Notes: generated from the sequence alone by a model not told the origin. Counted from the first letter of the stretch, positions 11,901 to 23,620 are shown. The stretch: DNA of 64,000 nt from Diabrotica undecimpunctata (GCF_040954645.1 NC_092804.1:87967717-88031716), one strand, 5' to 3'. A program made the numbers and translations.

Positions 11901-14900
11901 CCAGATTTAGCCATACGGCTCACACTCCCTCTAAGGGGAAAATTCACTCATCCCAGATACCTACGGTATCAAAAGGATTGAGCTCTGGTGGGACTCTTTC
12001 CGTGTTATCGAGCCCTAGGTGACTTGGTATGCTGGAGTATCTCCCAGAAATTTTTGTACACATCTGGACGTTGAGAGTAGTACAGCTTTCTGGATGGTCT
12101 TGTAGAGATGTTCATTCAGACCTAGCTTTTTTATGTTTTCTAGGAGGTTTTTTGGAATGACTCCAGTAGTAGAGATAATAATAGGTATTGTCTGGGTACT
12201 TTCCATTCTCCACTGTCTTCGTATTTGAATTTCCAGATCCCTGTATTTGGCGATTTTTTCGTTCTGTTTAACACGAAGATTATTGTTGTTGGGTATCGCC
12301 ACATCAATTAATGTTGTTTGTCTCTTTAGTTTATTAACAAGTATGAGATCCGGTCTATTATGTGCCACTGTTTGATCTGTGAGCACAGTGCGGTCCCAGT
12401 ATAGCTTGTAGTTGTCATTCTCAAGTATACTCTCAGGAACGTATTGATAATATGGAAGATGGTTTGTTTGAAGAAGTCCCAGTTTGATAGCTATCTCTTG
12501 ATGAATGATCTTTCCTACTGAGTCGTGCCGTTCCTTATATTCAGTTGCAGCAAATGCCTGACAGCCCCCGGTAAGATGTTGGATGGTTTCCTGAGCTTGA
12601 CACCCATATCGGCATTTGTCATTTTTGACCTGAGGGTCTTTGACGATATATTTTAGGTAATTTTTGGTTGGTATAACCTGATCCTGAATGGCCAGTAGTG
12701 AACCTTCTGTTTCAGGGAACATCTTTCCTGATGTCAGCCAATTCTTCTTCTTCTGGTTCCTATCCGTTTCGGATGTTGGAAATCATATTGGCAATCATGA
12801 CCTTGCTCGCTGCGGCTCGAAACAGCTCCGTTGAGGTTTTCCTAAACCATGTTCTTAAATTCCGCAGCCATGATATTCTCCTTCTACCGGGTCCCCGCTT
12901 ACCTTTGACTTTACCTTGCAATATAGACTGCAGCAGGGAGTAACGGTGCTGATTTCTCATAACGTGTCCCAGATATTGCAATTTTATGCGTTTGATCGTA
13001 AACACAATCTCTGGTTCCTTCTTCATTTTTTCTAGAACTTCCTTGTTCGTGATCCTTGCTGTCCATGATATTCTCAGCATTCTTCTATAAAGCCAATAGT
13101 TCGACGCTATATTGTCGACATGGTCTTGACTGACCTCATTGGGATGTCGCCCGTGCAGAGGTTTACCCATCCAGATGCGCATTTTTTCGTCCTTATTAAG
13201 ATGGTTTATGCGCATTTCTGGTTCCCTCAGTTTGATCGGTGTTGTATCATCTACTGCGCAAATCGCGCGATGTAGAGTAGATGTCTCAGCCTGCACCTGA
13301 AAATAAGTTCTTAAATTAGTAATTTGTTTTTCTAGTTGCTCACTTATATCCATAAGCCCTCGTCCTCCTAAATGCCGCGGTAATGTCGTTCTTTCTACTG
13401 CACTTCGAGGATGGTGTTTTTGTGCCTTTGTGAGGTGTGTTCGTACTTTTCGCTGAAGATTTTCTATATCGGTTTTTGTCCACTTAACAATACCAAATGA
13501 GTAGCTAAGCGCGGAACATGCGTAGGTGTTTAGTGCCTTAAACAAATTTTTACTGTTAAGGTGTGAACGAAGCAGCTGTTTTACCCTTCGTATAAACTCA
13601 GTAGTTATCTCAGTTTTCATTTGCTTATGGTCAATCTTCCGCGCTTGCTTTATTCCGAGGTATTTATACATATCATTTTCACCCATGGCCTCGATGTTCT
13701 GGCCGTTTTGCATATCGAATCCGCCGGGCTGAACCTTTCCTTTGATTATATTTAAGACACGGCACTTGTCAAGACCGAAGTGCATACTAATATCATTAGA
13801 GAAATTTTCTACTGTTTTTAGCATCTGATCCAGGTGACTTCGAGTGGAAGCTAGTAGTTTTAAATCATCCATATACAATAGATGATTAAGCTTTGCAACA
13901 ACAGTGGTGTTATTTTTGATGCTAAAACCTGTGTCAGTTGAGTTCAGTATCTGGGATAGGGGGTTCATCTCTAGACAAAACCACAGTGGGCTCAACGAAT
14001 CTCCTTGAAATAGGCCCCGGTTGATTGCAATATTTTCAGTTTCGATATTGTTTTCACCAGGTATTTTGAGGTGAATTTTTGTTTTCCAATCTGACATTAT
14101 ATGTTTTAAAAAGGTCACTATGTTATCATCGACTTTATATATTTTTAATATATCTATAAGCCATTCATGTGGCACTGAATCAAACGCTTTCTTGTAGTCG
14201 ATGAAACCAGTAAAGAGATTCCGTTTTTTGCTATATGCTTGGTTAGAAATGACAGAGTCGATGATAAGTTGTTCTTTGCAGCCCATGGAACCCTTAGCAC
14301 ATTCTTTCTGTTGTGGCTCTATGATATTGTTTAAAGCACAGTGTTGGTTGATACGCCGGGCTACACAGTATGTGACCAATTTATACAGAGTTGTAAGACA
14401 AGTAATTGGGCGGTACTTGGTTGGATCTTGGGTGTTATTTTGATCTTTGGGAATTAAATAAGTTGTTCCCTGGGTTAGGAAAGATGGTATTTCCTGCGGA
14501 TTAGAAATAGTGTTATTAATTACTGCTGATAGGCACTCATGAATACTCCAGAACTTTTTAAGACAGAAGTTCTGAACGCCATCTGGTCCAGGAGATTTCC
14601 AGTTATGAAGCTCTTTGATAATATTTGAAACTTCTTCAGTGGTGAAGGGTTCGTAGGGAGCAGTAACGTAGTGTTGGCAGTTGTGCGCCGTATCTTCGAT
14701 CCATCCAGCATTGGTGTTAAGAGCGGCTGGTGTGGAAAGTTGATTTCCCCAAAACTCATGGATTTCTTCTCGGCTTGGGTAAGATTTATTGGCACTTTCT
14801 GAAGTAGAATTGAGTTTCCGATAGAACGCCTTCTCGGCATTTTCAAAAAGCGTATTGTCAGATTTTCGTTTGTTACTAATTTTGTATCTCCTTAGTCGGC

Positions 14901-16171
14901 CTGAGTAAACGGAAAGCTTTTGTTTTAATGTATCCAGGCACTGTTGTGCTGTGTTGTTTTCTGGGTTATATTGTGAGTGTCTTGCGGTGGTTAGCATTAT
15001 TTCTTCAGCTCTTCTGATTACTTTTCTACTTGTTGTTCCTCGAACATATTCCGTGATTTGACCAATGTCCCTACGTAATGATTCAATTTTCGTTAACAGC
15101 CGTTTTTCCCAAGGTGCAACTCTGTTATCTGTCCCTCCGATATTAGTACCCCGTCGTGTTCTGGTCTTAATGCCCATAACATTAGCAATTGCTGTTGCTG
15201 CACAGTAAATCAGCGTGTGCATATATTCCAATGTATGGGCTTCTACGACATAATTGGGCAGAACTTCAGTGTTCACAATTTGTAACAGCACTCCTAGTTT
15301 CTTACAAGAGTTTACTCTTGGTAGCGGTGGTCTGCTAAGTGGGTTTGTTTCATTAAACTCTTGTACGGCGCGTGCCATTTCGTTAACTAGGCTATCGCGC
15401 AACTCGTTCTCCTGCTGTGTATTGTCAGGTTGTGTTTCTTGTTCTTGTATGACAACCTCAGAAATTGGCTCTTGTATTTCGTTAAGGGCTTGATTTCCAA
15501 CTACCTCTTGATTATGAATCTCCCGTTCGACTTCGCTTCTGATGGTATTGCGTCTAGTCTCTGGGATGAGATTATTTCTGATAATTACCCGGTATTGATC
15601 TGCTACTCGTTGTTCAGATACTTGGATTTCTGGGTACTCTCTGCAAAATTCGGCATACAGATTTTGTCGATAGCCGATCGTTTCTTGACCGAGGTTTGTC
15701 ACCTTATAATAAAAGCGCAAAATATTTTCATTCATGGACACAGTCCATTTCATGCGCTGCCTCGGTCGTCCCGCTTGAGTGAGCGCCGGCTGATGTTCCA
15801 GCGCAGCACCTTCAGCGAGCAGAGCTCTTGTTGTTGTTTGGCTCGCTTGTGGTTGTTGTTCTTGTTGGGCTGTAGCTGATTGTATGACAGGGGCCCGCCT
15901 CCTCAACACCCTGCCACCGACGTCCCGCATGCTGTCACGTCCAGCGCCGGCTCCAGACGTGCCCTGGCGATCCCCAGGCAGCGACCCTAAACATAAATTA
16001 TTATACTTCATTATCATGGGTGTGCATTTTATACCTACTGCCAGGTGTCAGTTTTTGTTCCACGGCAGGTATCCCTGCTACCCTCTGGGTATCTGCGCTA
16101 CGAATACCCAGAGAGTATCCCCCATTCGCAGGGGGCCGCGCCTGATAGAAGAACTGACAAAAAACTCCCAC
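11901..16171 (-). pseudogene. R4/Dong-type LINE, near full length (copy 3)
   Basis: The single frame starts at ATG 16017. The N-terminal region lacks an AP-endonuclease; the reverse transcriptase lies at about 14700-13600 (FIDYKKAFDSVP, QGDSLSPLWF, LLYMDDLKLLA). The frame ends at 12015 with a restriction-like endonuclease: zinc knuckle CRYGCQAQETIQHLTGGC, then RPDLILVNKLKRQTTLIDVAIP. That RT-then-endonuclease order and TAA-rich flanks on both sides are typical of R4/Dong. A 348 bp RTE fragment (12743-13090) splits the frame; it plus one copy of the 7 bp duplication accounts for exactly the 355 bp that offsets the two halves, so apart from it the frame is continuous (about 1215 codons). Confidence 0.9.
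12743..13090 (-). mobile_element. RTE-type LINE 3' fragment inserted in Dong copy 3
   Basis: Encodes the C-terminal tail typical of RTE-like LINEs (ISWTARITNKEVL, LQYLGHVMRNQHRYSLLQ, GRRRISWLRNLRTW), then a stop and a (GAA)4-like tail. It is bordered by the 7 bp duplication AGCCAAT (12736-12742 and 13091-13097). The reading frame happens to run from Dong into this piece, producing an artificial 1085-codon chimera. Confidence 0.88.
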
Positions 16172-16174
16172 AGG

Positions 16175-16257
16175 TTATTATTATTATTATTTATTATTAT
16201 TATTATTTATTATTATTATTATTTATTATTATTATTATTTATTATTATTATTATTAT
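16175..16257. repeat. (TTA)n / (TTATTATTAT)n microsatellite
   Basis: Interrupted TTA array between the CR1-like LINE 3' end and the Dong 5' end. Best read as the LINE's tail and the insertion target of Dong. Confidence 0.9.
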
Positions 16258-17856
16258 ACATAAGCGAGGGCAGAGGAACTAAGTCCCTATTATGCCCAAA
16301 AACAAAGAAATTTCATTAATAACCTACTAGTAAAAAACAAAAATTACAAATAAAAGAAATAAAATTACAATTTTTGGTTTAAAAGAAAAACAATATTTTA
16401 ACTATAATGTAAAACGGTCAAGTCTGTTTTTGAACGAATTGGTAGAGGGAGCAGAGACAATGTTATCATTAAGGTTATACTCAAAAACTCTATTTGGTAA
16501 AAAGTTCTTCCTTGATCTTGTAGAAAAATTTTCTTTCTTCAGTTTGAACTGATGACCTCTGAGGCGTTCATCTTGATTAATGGTAAACATTTCATCGAGA
16601 TTTCCAAAATTGAATTTTAGTATTTTAAAAGTTGTAATTAAGTCTCCACGTTGTCGGCTAAGTTCAAAAGAAGTTAGGTTAGCCATTTATCTTCTCGGTC
16701 TAAAAGAAATTCGAGTGGCCTTTCTTTGGACGTTTTCCAACATAGTCTTGTCTCGAACCAGATCAGGATACCACGTTGGTCCAGCGTATTCAAGTATGGG
16801 TCTTACGTACAGAGTGTAAAGTTTACAGAATGATTGCATTGAAACTCTCGAAAAACACCTCCGAATAAGATACGGTCTGGAGTTCGCACGTTTACAAATA
16901 GGGGTAATATGGTCGGACCAAGTTAGGCTGCTGTTTATGATAACACCAAGATCGTTATACGAAAACACAGAATCTAATGGCTTCCCGTTAACAAAGTACG
17001 GCACAAGTGGGTTATTTTTACCAATTCGAAGCACTACACATTTTTCCGCGTTTAAGGGTAGTAACCACTGGGAACACCAAGTGAAAATAGAGTCCAAGTC
17101 CATTTGGAGGGTTAGCTGGTTTGTGATTGGATTGGCATATATTTTTGTGTCATCGGCGTAGAACGATATTTTACTTGAGACATAATAAGGAACATCGCTT
17201 GTGTAAACCGTAAACAGCAGAGGTCCAAGGACGGAACCCTGAGGCATTCCACTTTCCATTAACCTGTCCTGTGAGAAAGATTCGCCAACTCTAACTTTGT
17301 AATATCGATCTGTCAGAAAATCATCTATCCAACGAAGTAAAGTACCGCGAACTCCGAAATGTTCTAGCTTATGTAGAAGTCTGCGCTTAGGTACATGGTC
17401 AAAGGCTTTAGAGAAATCTAGATAAACAACGTCGACCGGCTGCGAACTGTTAAGGGATGACGTCCAGTCGTTAACACAATGTAAGAGATTGGTTAGAGTA
17501 GAGCGACCAGAGACAAATCCATGTTGTTGTGATAGAATAACATGTTCCTGGAGAAGGAATTTGGTCATCTCCTCGGAGATAATGGCTTCCATAACTTTGT
17601 CCACTACTGGCAGCAAGCTAATCGGACGATAATTGTTGGGGTCGAGTTTGTTGTCTTTTTTAAAAATAGGGGTAACGGAAGCTAATTTCCAACTAGGGGG
17701 TAAGGAGTTCTGGATGAAAGAAGTTTGCATAATTACCGTTAAGGGTATTGCAAGCGTGTCTGCGCACCTATTTAACAGTTTTGGTGTTAAACCATCTAAA
17801 CCGGGTGAAGCGGCTGTGCGAAGTTTAATTAAGTGTTGTTTGACATGATCTACTGT
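16258..17856 (-). pseudogene. CR1/L2-like LINE, 5'-truncated reverse transcriptase
   Basis: Minus-strand frame from about 17850 to 16687, then the same frame to 16402 after one TAA stop. RT motifs: YRPISLLPVVDKV, VVYLDFSKAFDHVP, MPQGSVLGPLLF, SFYADDTKIYA (catalytic ADD), followed by the C-terminal arrangement of CR1-group LINEs (LYVRPILEYAGPTW, ELSRQRGDLI). No endonuclease remains. The target duplication GAAT flanks the whole nest at 10000-10003 and 17857-17860, so this LINE was the first insertion into the transposase and its TAA tail then attracted the Dong copies. Confidence 0.88.
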
Positions 17857-18206
17857 GAATTCAATAAGTACATAGTAGATGAACTGGAAAGAAGCACAAA
17901 TGGATTAGTTTTATTTAAGGTTGCCACCGGTACCACTGCGAGCTCAATCCAATCGAGCTTGTATGGGCGCAAGTCAAGAATTATGTTGCAGCGCATAACA
18001 CAACATTTAAATTTGCTGATATTAAAAATTTATTCCATGAAGCTATGTCTGCTGTAACCATGGAAAAATGGAAAAACTGCGTTAAACATGTAAAAGAAGA
18101 AGTGAAGCCTAAAATGTGGGAGTTGCACAATTTAATTGAGGCACAAATTGAGCCTATCATTCTCAACTTTAATGATGACAGCAGTACATCAGATTCTGAA
18201 AGTTAA
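17857..18206 (+). pseudogene. Tc1/mariner-superfamily transposase, 3' part
   Basis: Continues the frame broken at 10003 (NKYIVDELE), suffers a frameshift near 17930, then gives CELNPIELVWAQVKNYVAAHN with the third catalytic acidic residue, and ends at the stop near 18206 after an acidic Ser/Asp-rich tail. Separated from the first part by 7.85 kb of nested LINEs. Confidence 0.85.
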
Positions 18207-19320
18207 GATAAAATACGGTAATTTATAAACTTTTTTTTGTTAATAACTCTCGATCTTGTAAATTATTTTTATATTTAAAAAATTGGTGTACTATAATCTG
18301 TACCTGTCAGACGTCTACAAACTATATAAGGTTTTGTATTGCAGTTATAATTTACTAGTCCGGCCCTGAACAAACGCGTGTTTCCAGAGTGCATTTTTTT
18401 ACAGCGGCCGTAAGCTTGAAGTTGAATTTATTTTAGATTATATTCTAGTGACTATGTAAATATTTGCCTATGTGCGTGTATTTGGTGTATAATATCCTTT
18501 GTAATAAAACCGAATATTTCATGTGCAGATAGTAACAGAGAAATGCCTCTATAGTTCTTGCAATGAAGATCCGGTGCGGTTCATCGCATTTTTTATGCAG
18601 CGGACATATTATTCCCTTTAGCTACTCTTTTAGGAATCAATTCTTTCTGCCATATAAGTACTATCAGTTTATGGATTACTGCTAAAAGATGGTCACCATC
18701 TTCCTTGAACATTTCAATGTGTAGTTGCTGATGTATGTTTAGTTGATTTTATGTGTTGCCGCCTTCTTCAACATAGTCTAAATTTTGAGGTGATCGCTGA
18801 AATGTTGTGCCCATCTATTAAGAACTGAGTCTGTAAAGTCGGCACGTAATTTCGTTGGAAAATTTATAGGAACAAGAGCGAGTAAGATACTAACAAATTG
18901 GCAACAATGTTAGAGTGACCTGTAGTCTACTGAACAGTAGCCTAGCTATCTAATTTTAAATTAAATAAAAGTTCTTATTTTTATTTAATTTTATTTACAA
19001 ACAGTTTCATTTTCTATAAAGTTTAAATAAAAAATATCGGTCTTGTTAACTTCTGTGATATATCTAGGTAGTGATAACACTAATCGACTCGACTGAACAG
19101 AACTTATTGTAAAATAATAATACCTATAAAAATTGTTAATAAAAGTAATTATCACATACAATTAAACAAGTTGTTTTATGTACACGTATTTTAGTATACA
19201 AACGTTTTATTAATACAACTGCTCATAAGTTTTAAAACTTATGAGCACATTAATTTTATCCCTGATAACTTAGTTATTGTAATCAGTAAAAAATAGGGAA
19301 TTCATTTTTTAAATTATATA
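18207..19320. other. flank with a possible LINE remnant
   Basis: Mostly unrecognised AT-rich DNA. Minus-strand 18850-18540 shows scattered codons like a LINE reverse-transcriptase start (a GIICPLHKK-like block, then a YRGISLL-like block in another frame), heavily decayed. Nothing else seen. Confidence 0.4.
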
Positions 19321-19636
19321 CAGGGTGTTCTATTAAAGAACCACAACTTTGGTTTGACACCGTGTGAGAGAAGACTTAGTACCTCAATAATTTTAAAATG
19401 GGTAAGAGGTCTAAAACTTTTATGAACATCTTTTTTTATATATCTAGCAGGTATTTTATAATAACCTAACCTGTACTTCGACTATTTTAAATTAAATACT
19501 TTGTACGTTTTTGTTCTATCATGAAGTGTGTTTGTACCCTATTTTCAAAGATATATAAGCAAAACGAGAATATCTGCAATTACAATAAAAATAAAGGTTT
19601 CAACTAACACCTAGTTCGAAGTAAGTACTTACTAAT

Positions 19637-20340
19637 CTACTCAGTATCACTGTTATTACTAGTATCACTCGCATCTTCTAAATTTATAGTTAATTTGGTT
19701 AATGCTGGTAAACATTTAACGTAGTCATTTTCCACTGCGATTACATGTTTGATTACATTTTTCCATTTGGTTGCTGTGATCTTTGTGACTTCTGTTCTAA
19801 TTAACTGGAGAACGGTAGACGAAAATTTAGGAGCCACGTTTCTTCTTCTTATATTTCCTTCAAGTTTAGTGCATATTAACTCTATTGGGTTAAATGTACA
19901 ATAATAAAGAGGAAGTCTTAGCACGGTAGGCCCGTTACTGCGAGTACAGTTATCAACAACAGATTCCTTCTGGTACTGTCTACTATAAACAACCTCCAAC
20001 AATTGCTTTTTACTATATGATGCCTCAAAATACAAATCGCTTTCAAATAAAAATTCTTGAATTTGTAATTTGGTTCAAGTAATATTTGGAATTTTTTTAT
20101 TAATCTTGAATGATATGATGCGTTGTCCATGACAATCACAATATATTTAGATAATCTCGGAAGCAGAGATTTTTCAAACCATAATTCAAAAATTAAATTT
20201 TCTATATCTCAGGTCTCATCTAAATAAACTTTTCGTTTCATTTTTTGATTCTCAGGTATCTGTCTGATATAATTGTTTCTTAAAGAAATAATTATTCTAC
20301 CACTTTCCATTAGTGTTTGGCGCTTTCTATAGTTTTTTAC
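19637..20340 (-). pseudogene. Tc1/mariner-superfamily transposase fragment A
   Basis: Minus-strand pieces of the same transposase type as at 8937: MESGRIISLRNNYIRQI then a DET motif near 20220, IVMDNASYHS near 20125, and LRLPLYYCTFNPIEL to the C-terminus at 19637. Several frameshifts, and residues between the first two motifs are missing. The N-terminal block overlaps that of fragment B, so A and B are remnants of two copies. Confidence 0.75.
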
Positions 20341-20475
20341 TTAAAATTATGGAAATCCACAAGGAAAATGATTCCTGTAGCTGGCTGTATACCACGTATA
20401 ACAAAAGAGGTTAGTCTTTGTATGTGGGTATATTTTATTTTATAAAAACCCTTAAAAGGGCAACATTACAAGCAC

Positions 20476-20507
20476 GAACGTTTTCGGAACAACTGTTCCA
20501 TCATCAG
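20476..20507 (-). ncRNA. hammerhead-like core, left arm
   Basis: Mirror image of the motif at 20952-20983, read on the minus strand. Confidence 0.4.
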
Positions 20508-20951
20508 GTTAAAAATGCAGGTTAACATGCCTGAGCCACCAAAATATTTGGGTAAAAACCCTTTAAAATGAAAAATGTTACCAAAGATTGTACATGATGT
20601 TTATAATATTATATGATGTTTAATATTTTAATTAGATTTTACTTCAGGTAACATACACCCATGCTTAAGTGAGTTCCAGTGTCCGGAGAGTAAACCTCTT
20701 CAAACGGACTACGGTTGGCAACTGATTGATCAATCAGTTGCCAACCGTAGTCCGTTTGAAGAGGTTTACTCTCCGGACACTGGAACTCACTTAAGCATGG
20801 GTGTATGTTACCTGAAGTAAAATCTAATTAAAATATTAAACATCATATAATATTATAAACATCATGTACAATCTTTGGTAACATTTTTCATTTTAAAGAG
20901 TTTTTACCCAAATATTTTGGTGGCTCAGGCATGTTAACCTGCATTTTTAAC

Positions 20952-20983
20952 CTGATGATGGAACAGTTGTTCCGAAAACGTTC
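20952..20983 (+). ncRNA. hammerhead-like core, right arm
   Basis: CTGATGA, then a 5 bp hairpin (GGAAC AGTT GTTCC), then GAAA and the self-complementary AACGTT followed by C. These match the conserved hammerhead core with a minimal stem III. Stem I pairing is weak, so activity is doubtful. Confidence 0.4.
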
Positions 20984-21066
20984 GTGCTTGTAATGTTGCC
21001 CTTTTAAGGGTTTTTATAAAATAAAATATACCCACATACAAAGACTAACCTCTTTTAAAATTATGG

Positions 21067-21600
21067 GTTCTAAGAAATCATTAAAGTGTTGTTGCTGAAC
21101 ATGAGAGAATTTGAACATTGAATTTTGAACAGATGAATTCGACATACGTCGATGCATCCGTTTTCTGCACCGCAGTGTAAAATTATAATTCTCTGTCCTT
21201 TATTGGGCGGTACTGAATTAGAACACTTTTTGTTATTATTCGTTAAACTTTTTTTCACGGTGTCATGAGTATCATACCAGGTCTCATCCAAATAAACAAT
21301 ATTTCGTTTCATTTTTCGATACTCAGTTATCTGTCTGATATAATTGTTTCTTAAAGAAATTATTCTAGTACTTTCCATTAGTGTCTATATTTTTGTAGCT
21401 ATGTGCGGTTCTATTTGTCTGAATTTGCTACCATCCTTTCTCCTCTGTCCAGAAGAAGATGTTTCTCCTATAATCTTGTAGCAGGTTGCTTTGATCACTC
21501 TGGTTAAAAAACATGTTTCTGCAATTCCCTCTAATTTAGAGGTCGGTTGTTGCGTGAATACGTATAATGCTAACATTATCAAACTCTCCTTTATTTCTTA
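21067..21600 (-). pseudogene. Tc1/mariner-superfamily transposase fragment B
   Basis: Minus strand: an N-terminal segment (21582-21385), then MESTRIISLRNNYIRQI, IVYLDETWYDTHDT (first catalytic Asp) and GQRIIILHCGAENGC, ending in stops next to the foldback insertion at 21066. Second and third catalytic residues are absent. Confidence 0.75.
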
Positions 21601-21699
21601 TCTGACATATTCTGTGATTAAAATAATTAATAATGAAGTCAATTAATCCCTTTTTAATCCTGCTGCTCAAAGTAAATCATGTACCAAATTCTTGACGGA

Positions 21700-21960
21700 C
21701 AGGGTGTCTGCTGTAGTAGTTCTTTTTTTCCAGTATTCCTGAGCCAGTCCGTCTTATCCAATGATGTCGGCTTTGGCTTTATGCATTTCTTGTATGAGTA
21801 GAGCTGTAGCTCCAGGTTGATAAAGGCTTCTTACATTCCACGTGAAAATTTTCAAATCATTGTCCTTATTTGGTTTGTAAGTTTGTGGTAGGTTAAACAA
21901 TCCGGCTTCTTTCTTTGTGGCTTTGTTATAAAACATGGATTTTTTACAGGGTTGGATAGT
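21700..21960 (-). pseudogene. RTE-type LINE, N-terminal endonuclease fragment
   Basis: Minus frame 21936-21754 contains LKIFTWNVRSLYQPGA and ADIIG, the opening of an AP-type endonuclease as in RTE-like LINEs, preceded by a short linker (FNLPQTYKPNK). No continuation into RT is present. Confidence 0.65.
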
Positions 21961-22697
21961 CAGCCTAACTCCAAATCTTATTAACTTTTCTGTTAAGGTT
22001 TGTGGCCCATTATTTTGAGATTTTTAAACTGCTAATGCACTTTAAAAAATATCTTTTCTTTGATCAGTATAATTGCTTCGCTCTCTCTCCGTCTTATTTT
22101 GAGTTTTGTTAACCCTTGCATGTAGGGGAGCAGCAACTGAATATCTTTGGTTTTTATTAATTTGCTTTTGGGAATTTGGGAAGAATATTTACACTGATCT
22201 TGAATAAGCATGGCGAGATTTATTACATATAAACACATAAATGTGCTATGTTCTTCATAGCACATTTGAAGTATTTTTCGCCATTAATTCATTGTATGAC
22301 TGAATACAAAACTCCAGAATGTTGAATGAGGTCGTTCGGTTTTCGGCAAAATAATACAAGGTCTGTCTATATGGTCTCCTATTGCTCTTTTAAGAGGTTA
22401 CATGACTATTATTTCGATTTGTGAACTTCACAACTTCGAATTTGGGTGATTTTTGGACGAACTCGATTTTTAACTGTTAAACAAAGTAAAGATAGATTTA
22501 TTTACTTCTTCCGGTAACTAGATTATATAATAAAATCGAGTTACAAAATAAGATAATAGAAAATAAGAAATGGTAATGTATTTCATTTGCATGTGTTTTT
22601 TTAATATTTAACTTTTAATAATTGTAGATGTTAATGAGTCCATGTAAAATTTATATATTTAAACGCAAACTTCAATTTTAAAACTTTTGATTATATT
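21961..22697. other. intron DNA, no secure feature
   Basis: A minus-strand open stretch at 22265-22032 contains LLPYMQGLTKLK, faintly like Penelope-type proteins, but it is too short to call. The rest is AT-rich and ends at the U12 branch motif. Confidence 0.4.
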
Positions 22698-22712
22698 TTC
22701 CTTAACGCTTAG

Positions 22713-22911
22713 CAATCAGTGTTATTCAGAAACTGGAGGAAATAGGAATCCAACTTGTCCCGTATGTCAGCCATATCTTAACGAACTCGCTGACTCGCTA
22801 CCATTTGCTCATTGCTCACAAAGTCGTCTATATTGCCATATTAGCGGATTACCCATGAACGAAAACAATCAACCTATGATGTTACCAAATGGACACATAT
22901 ATGGAGAACAG
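22713..22911 (+). CDS. MAEA: MAEA exon encoding the RING-like domain
   Basis: Encodes the zinc-binding RING-like module that makes MAEA a catalytic subunit of the CTLH E3 ligase: [20 protein letters not shown], then RLYCHISG and [19 protein letters not shown]. The Cys/His pattern is intact. The start is set by the in-frame AG at 22711-22712 after the branch motif at 22698-22706; 22716 is the alternative. The end is a textbook donor CAG/GTAAGT at 22911/22912, leaving phase 0. The short C-terminal exon was not found downstream; it may lie beyond 64000 or be too short to recognise. No stops or frameshifts. Confidence 0.9.
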
Positions 22912-23462
22912 GTAAGTAAAGCTAAAATATTGACATTCGATGGTACAAAATAACTTGCTAAAATACTTTGTGGTCTAATAGTTTAGTTATAATCATGTCT
23001 TTGGATACATCGTTAGACACAATTTCCCCCGACAGTAAATTCAAACTAGTATTTAAGATAATTATAAATGCGTGGAAAAATATTTATTTTAATGTATAAT
23101 ATTGATGAGGATACGTTTGACAAGAGGATAAATAGGAATGCGCGAACCTTCAAACAGAAACAGACAATATACAGATCTTTCTTAAGTACTTAAAAACTTA
23201 AAACTCTTACTTAAAAAGTACCTTATACATGAATTTCATGGAATAAAGGTGTATAGTATAAAGAAAGTTGTAAAATCTGATTAGGCATTGAAAAATCTCC
23301 TAAATTTGTTAAAAAACAATAGCCTTCCGCCAACAATCTTCATATGACTCTTAACAGAATATCTGAAAATGTATTTTTCGCTCCAAATCTTGTTCTGAAG
23401 TGATAAAGAGTGAAGTGATAAAGAGTAAAAGTATAAAGAGGTGGAACCTCTTTATACTGTGC
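22912..23462. other. intron DNA after the RING exon
   Basis: Nothing coding recognised. At 23430-23456 a 27 bp near-perfect hairpin (TATAAAGAGG / CCTCTTTATA) abuts the truncated LTR. Confidence 0.5.
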
Positions 23463-23620
23463 CCAAGGTCAGATATTCTCAACTCAACGCGTCGAGAATG
23501 GTTAGCTGTCTTTTAGTTTCGACTTTTATACTATTCGAGACGGAACAAAACATGTTTTGTTTAACACATAGGCGTACTCTAGATAATAAAATATTTTATC
23601 GTCACACCCCCCTCTCCTAA
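23463..23620 (-). mobile_element. truncated 3' LTR plus polypurine tract
   Basis: 23463-23606 matches the end of the LTR at 29056-29619 (from CCCAAGGTCAG to GTCACA), including the TATA region and hairpin 6. On the minus strand it is preceded by GGAGAGGGGGG (about 23607-23620), a polypurine tract. It is the probable 3' LTR of the gypsy element whose gag starts at 28976, cut after about 144 bp. Confidence 0.7.

Larger units (their letters stand above)
20353..21054. mobile_element. foldback element built on a 654 bp spacer-less palindrome
   Basis: 20403-21056 is an inverted repeat centred between 20729 and 20730 with no spacer; one mismatch was noticed in the 327 bp arms. A 12 bp direct duplication TTAAAATTATGG (20341-20352 and 21055-21066) marks it as an insertion. 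No protein is encoded. Each arm carries a hammerhead-ribozyme-like core, as found in Penelope-like element ends, so it may be two head-to-head Penelope-type termini. Confidence 0.8.
6920..22712 (+). other. MAEA: MAEA intron, predicted minor (U12-type), 15.8 kb
   Basis: The intron opens with ATATCCTTTT (6920-6929), matching the U12 AT-type donor, and contains a perfect U12 branch motif TTCCTTAAC at 22698-22706. The frame leaves exon one with two bases of a codon, so in-frame acceptors are AG at 22711-22712 (AT-AG intron) or, less likely, AA at 22714-22715. Most of the length is nested transposons listed separately. The class is inferred from motifs; transcript data would settle it. Confidence 0.75.

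Noticed and set aside
12760..13090. C-terminal tail of the 1085-codon frame as a new Dong domain
   Set aside because: It is an RTE-like insertion with a target duplication and microsatellite tail.
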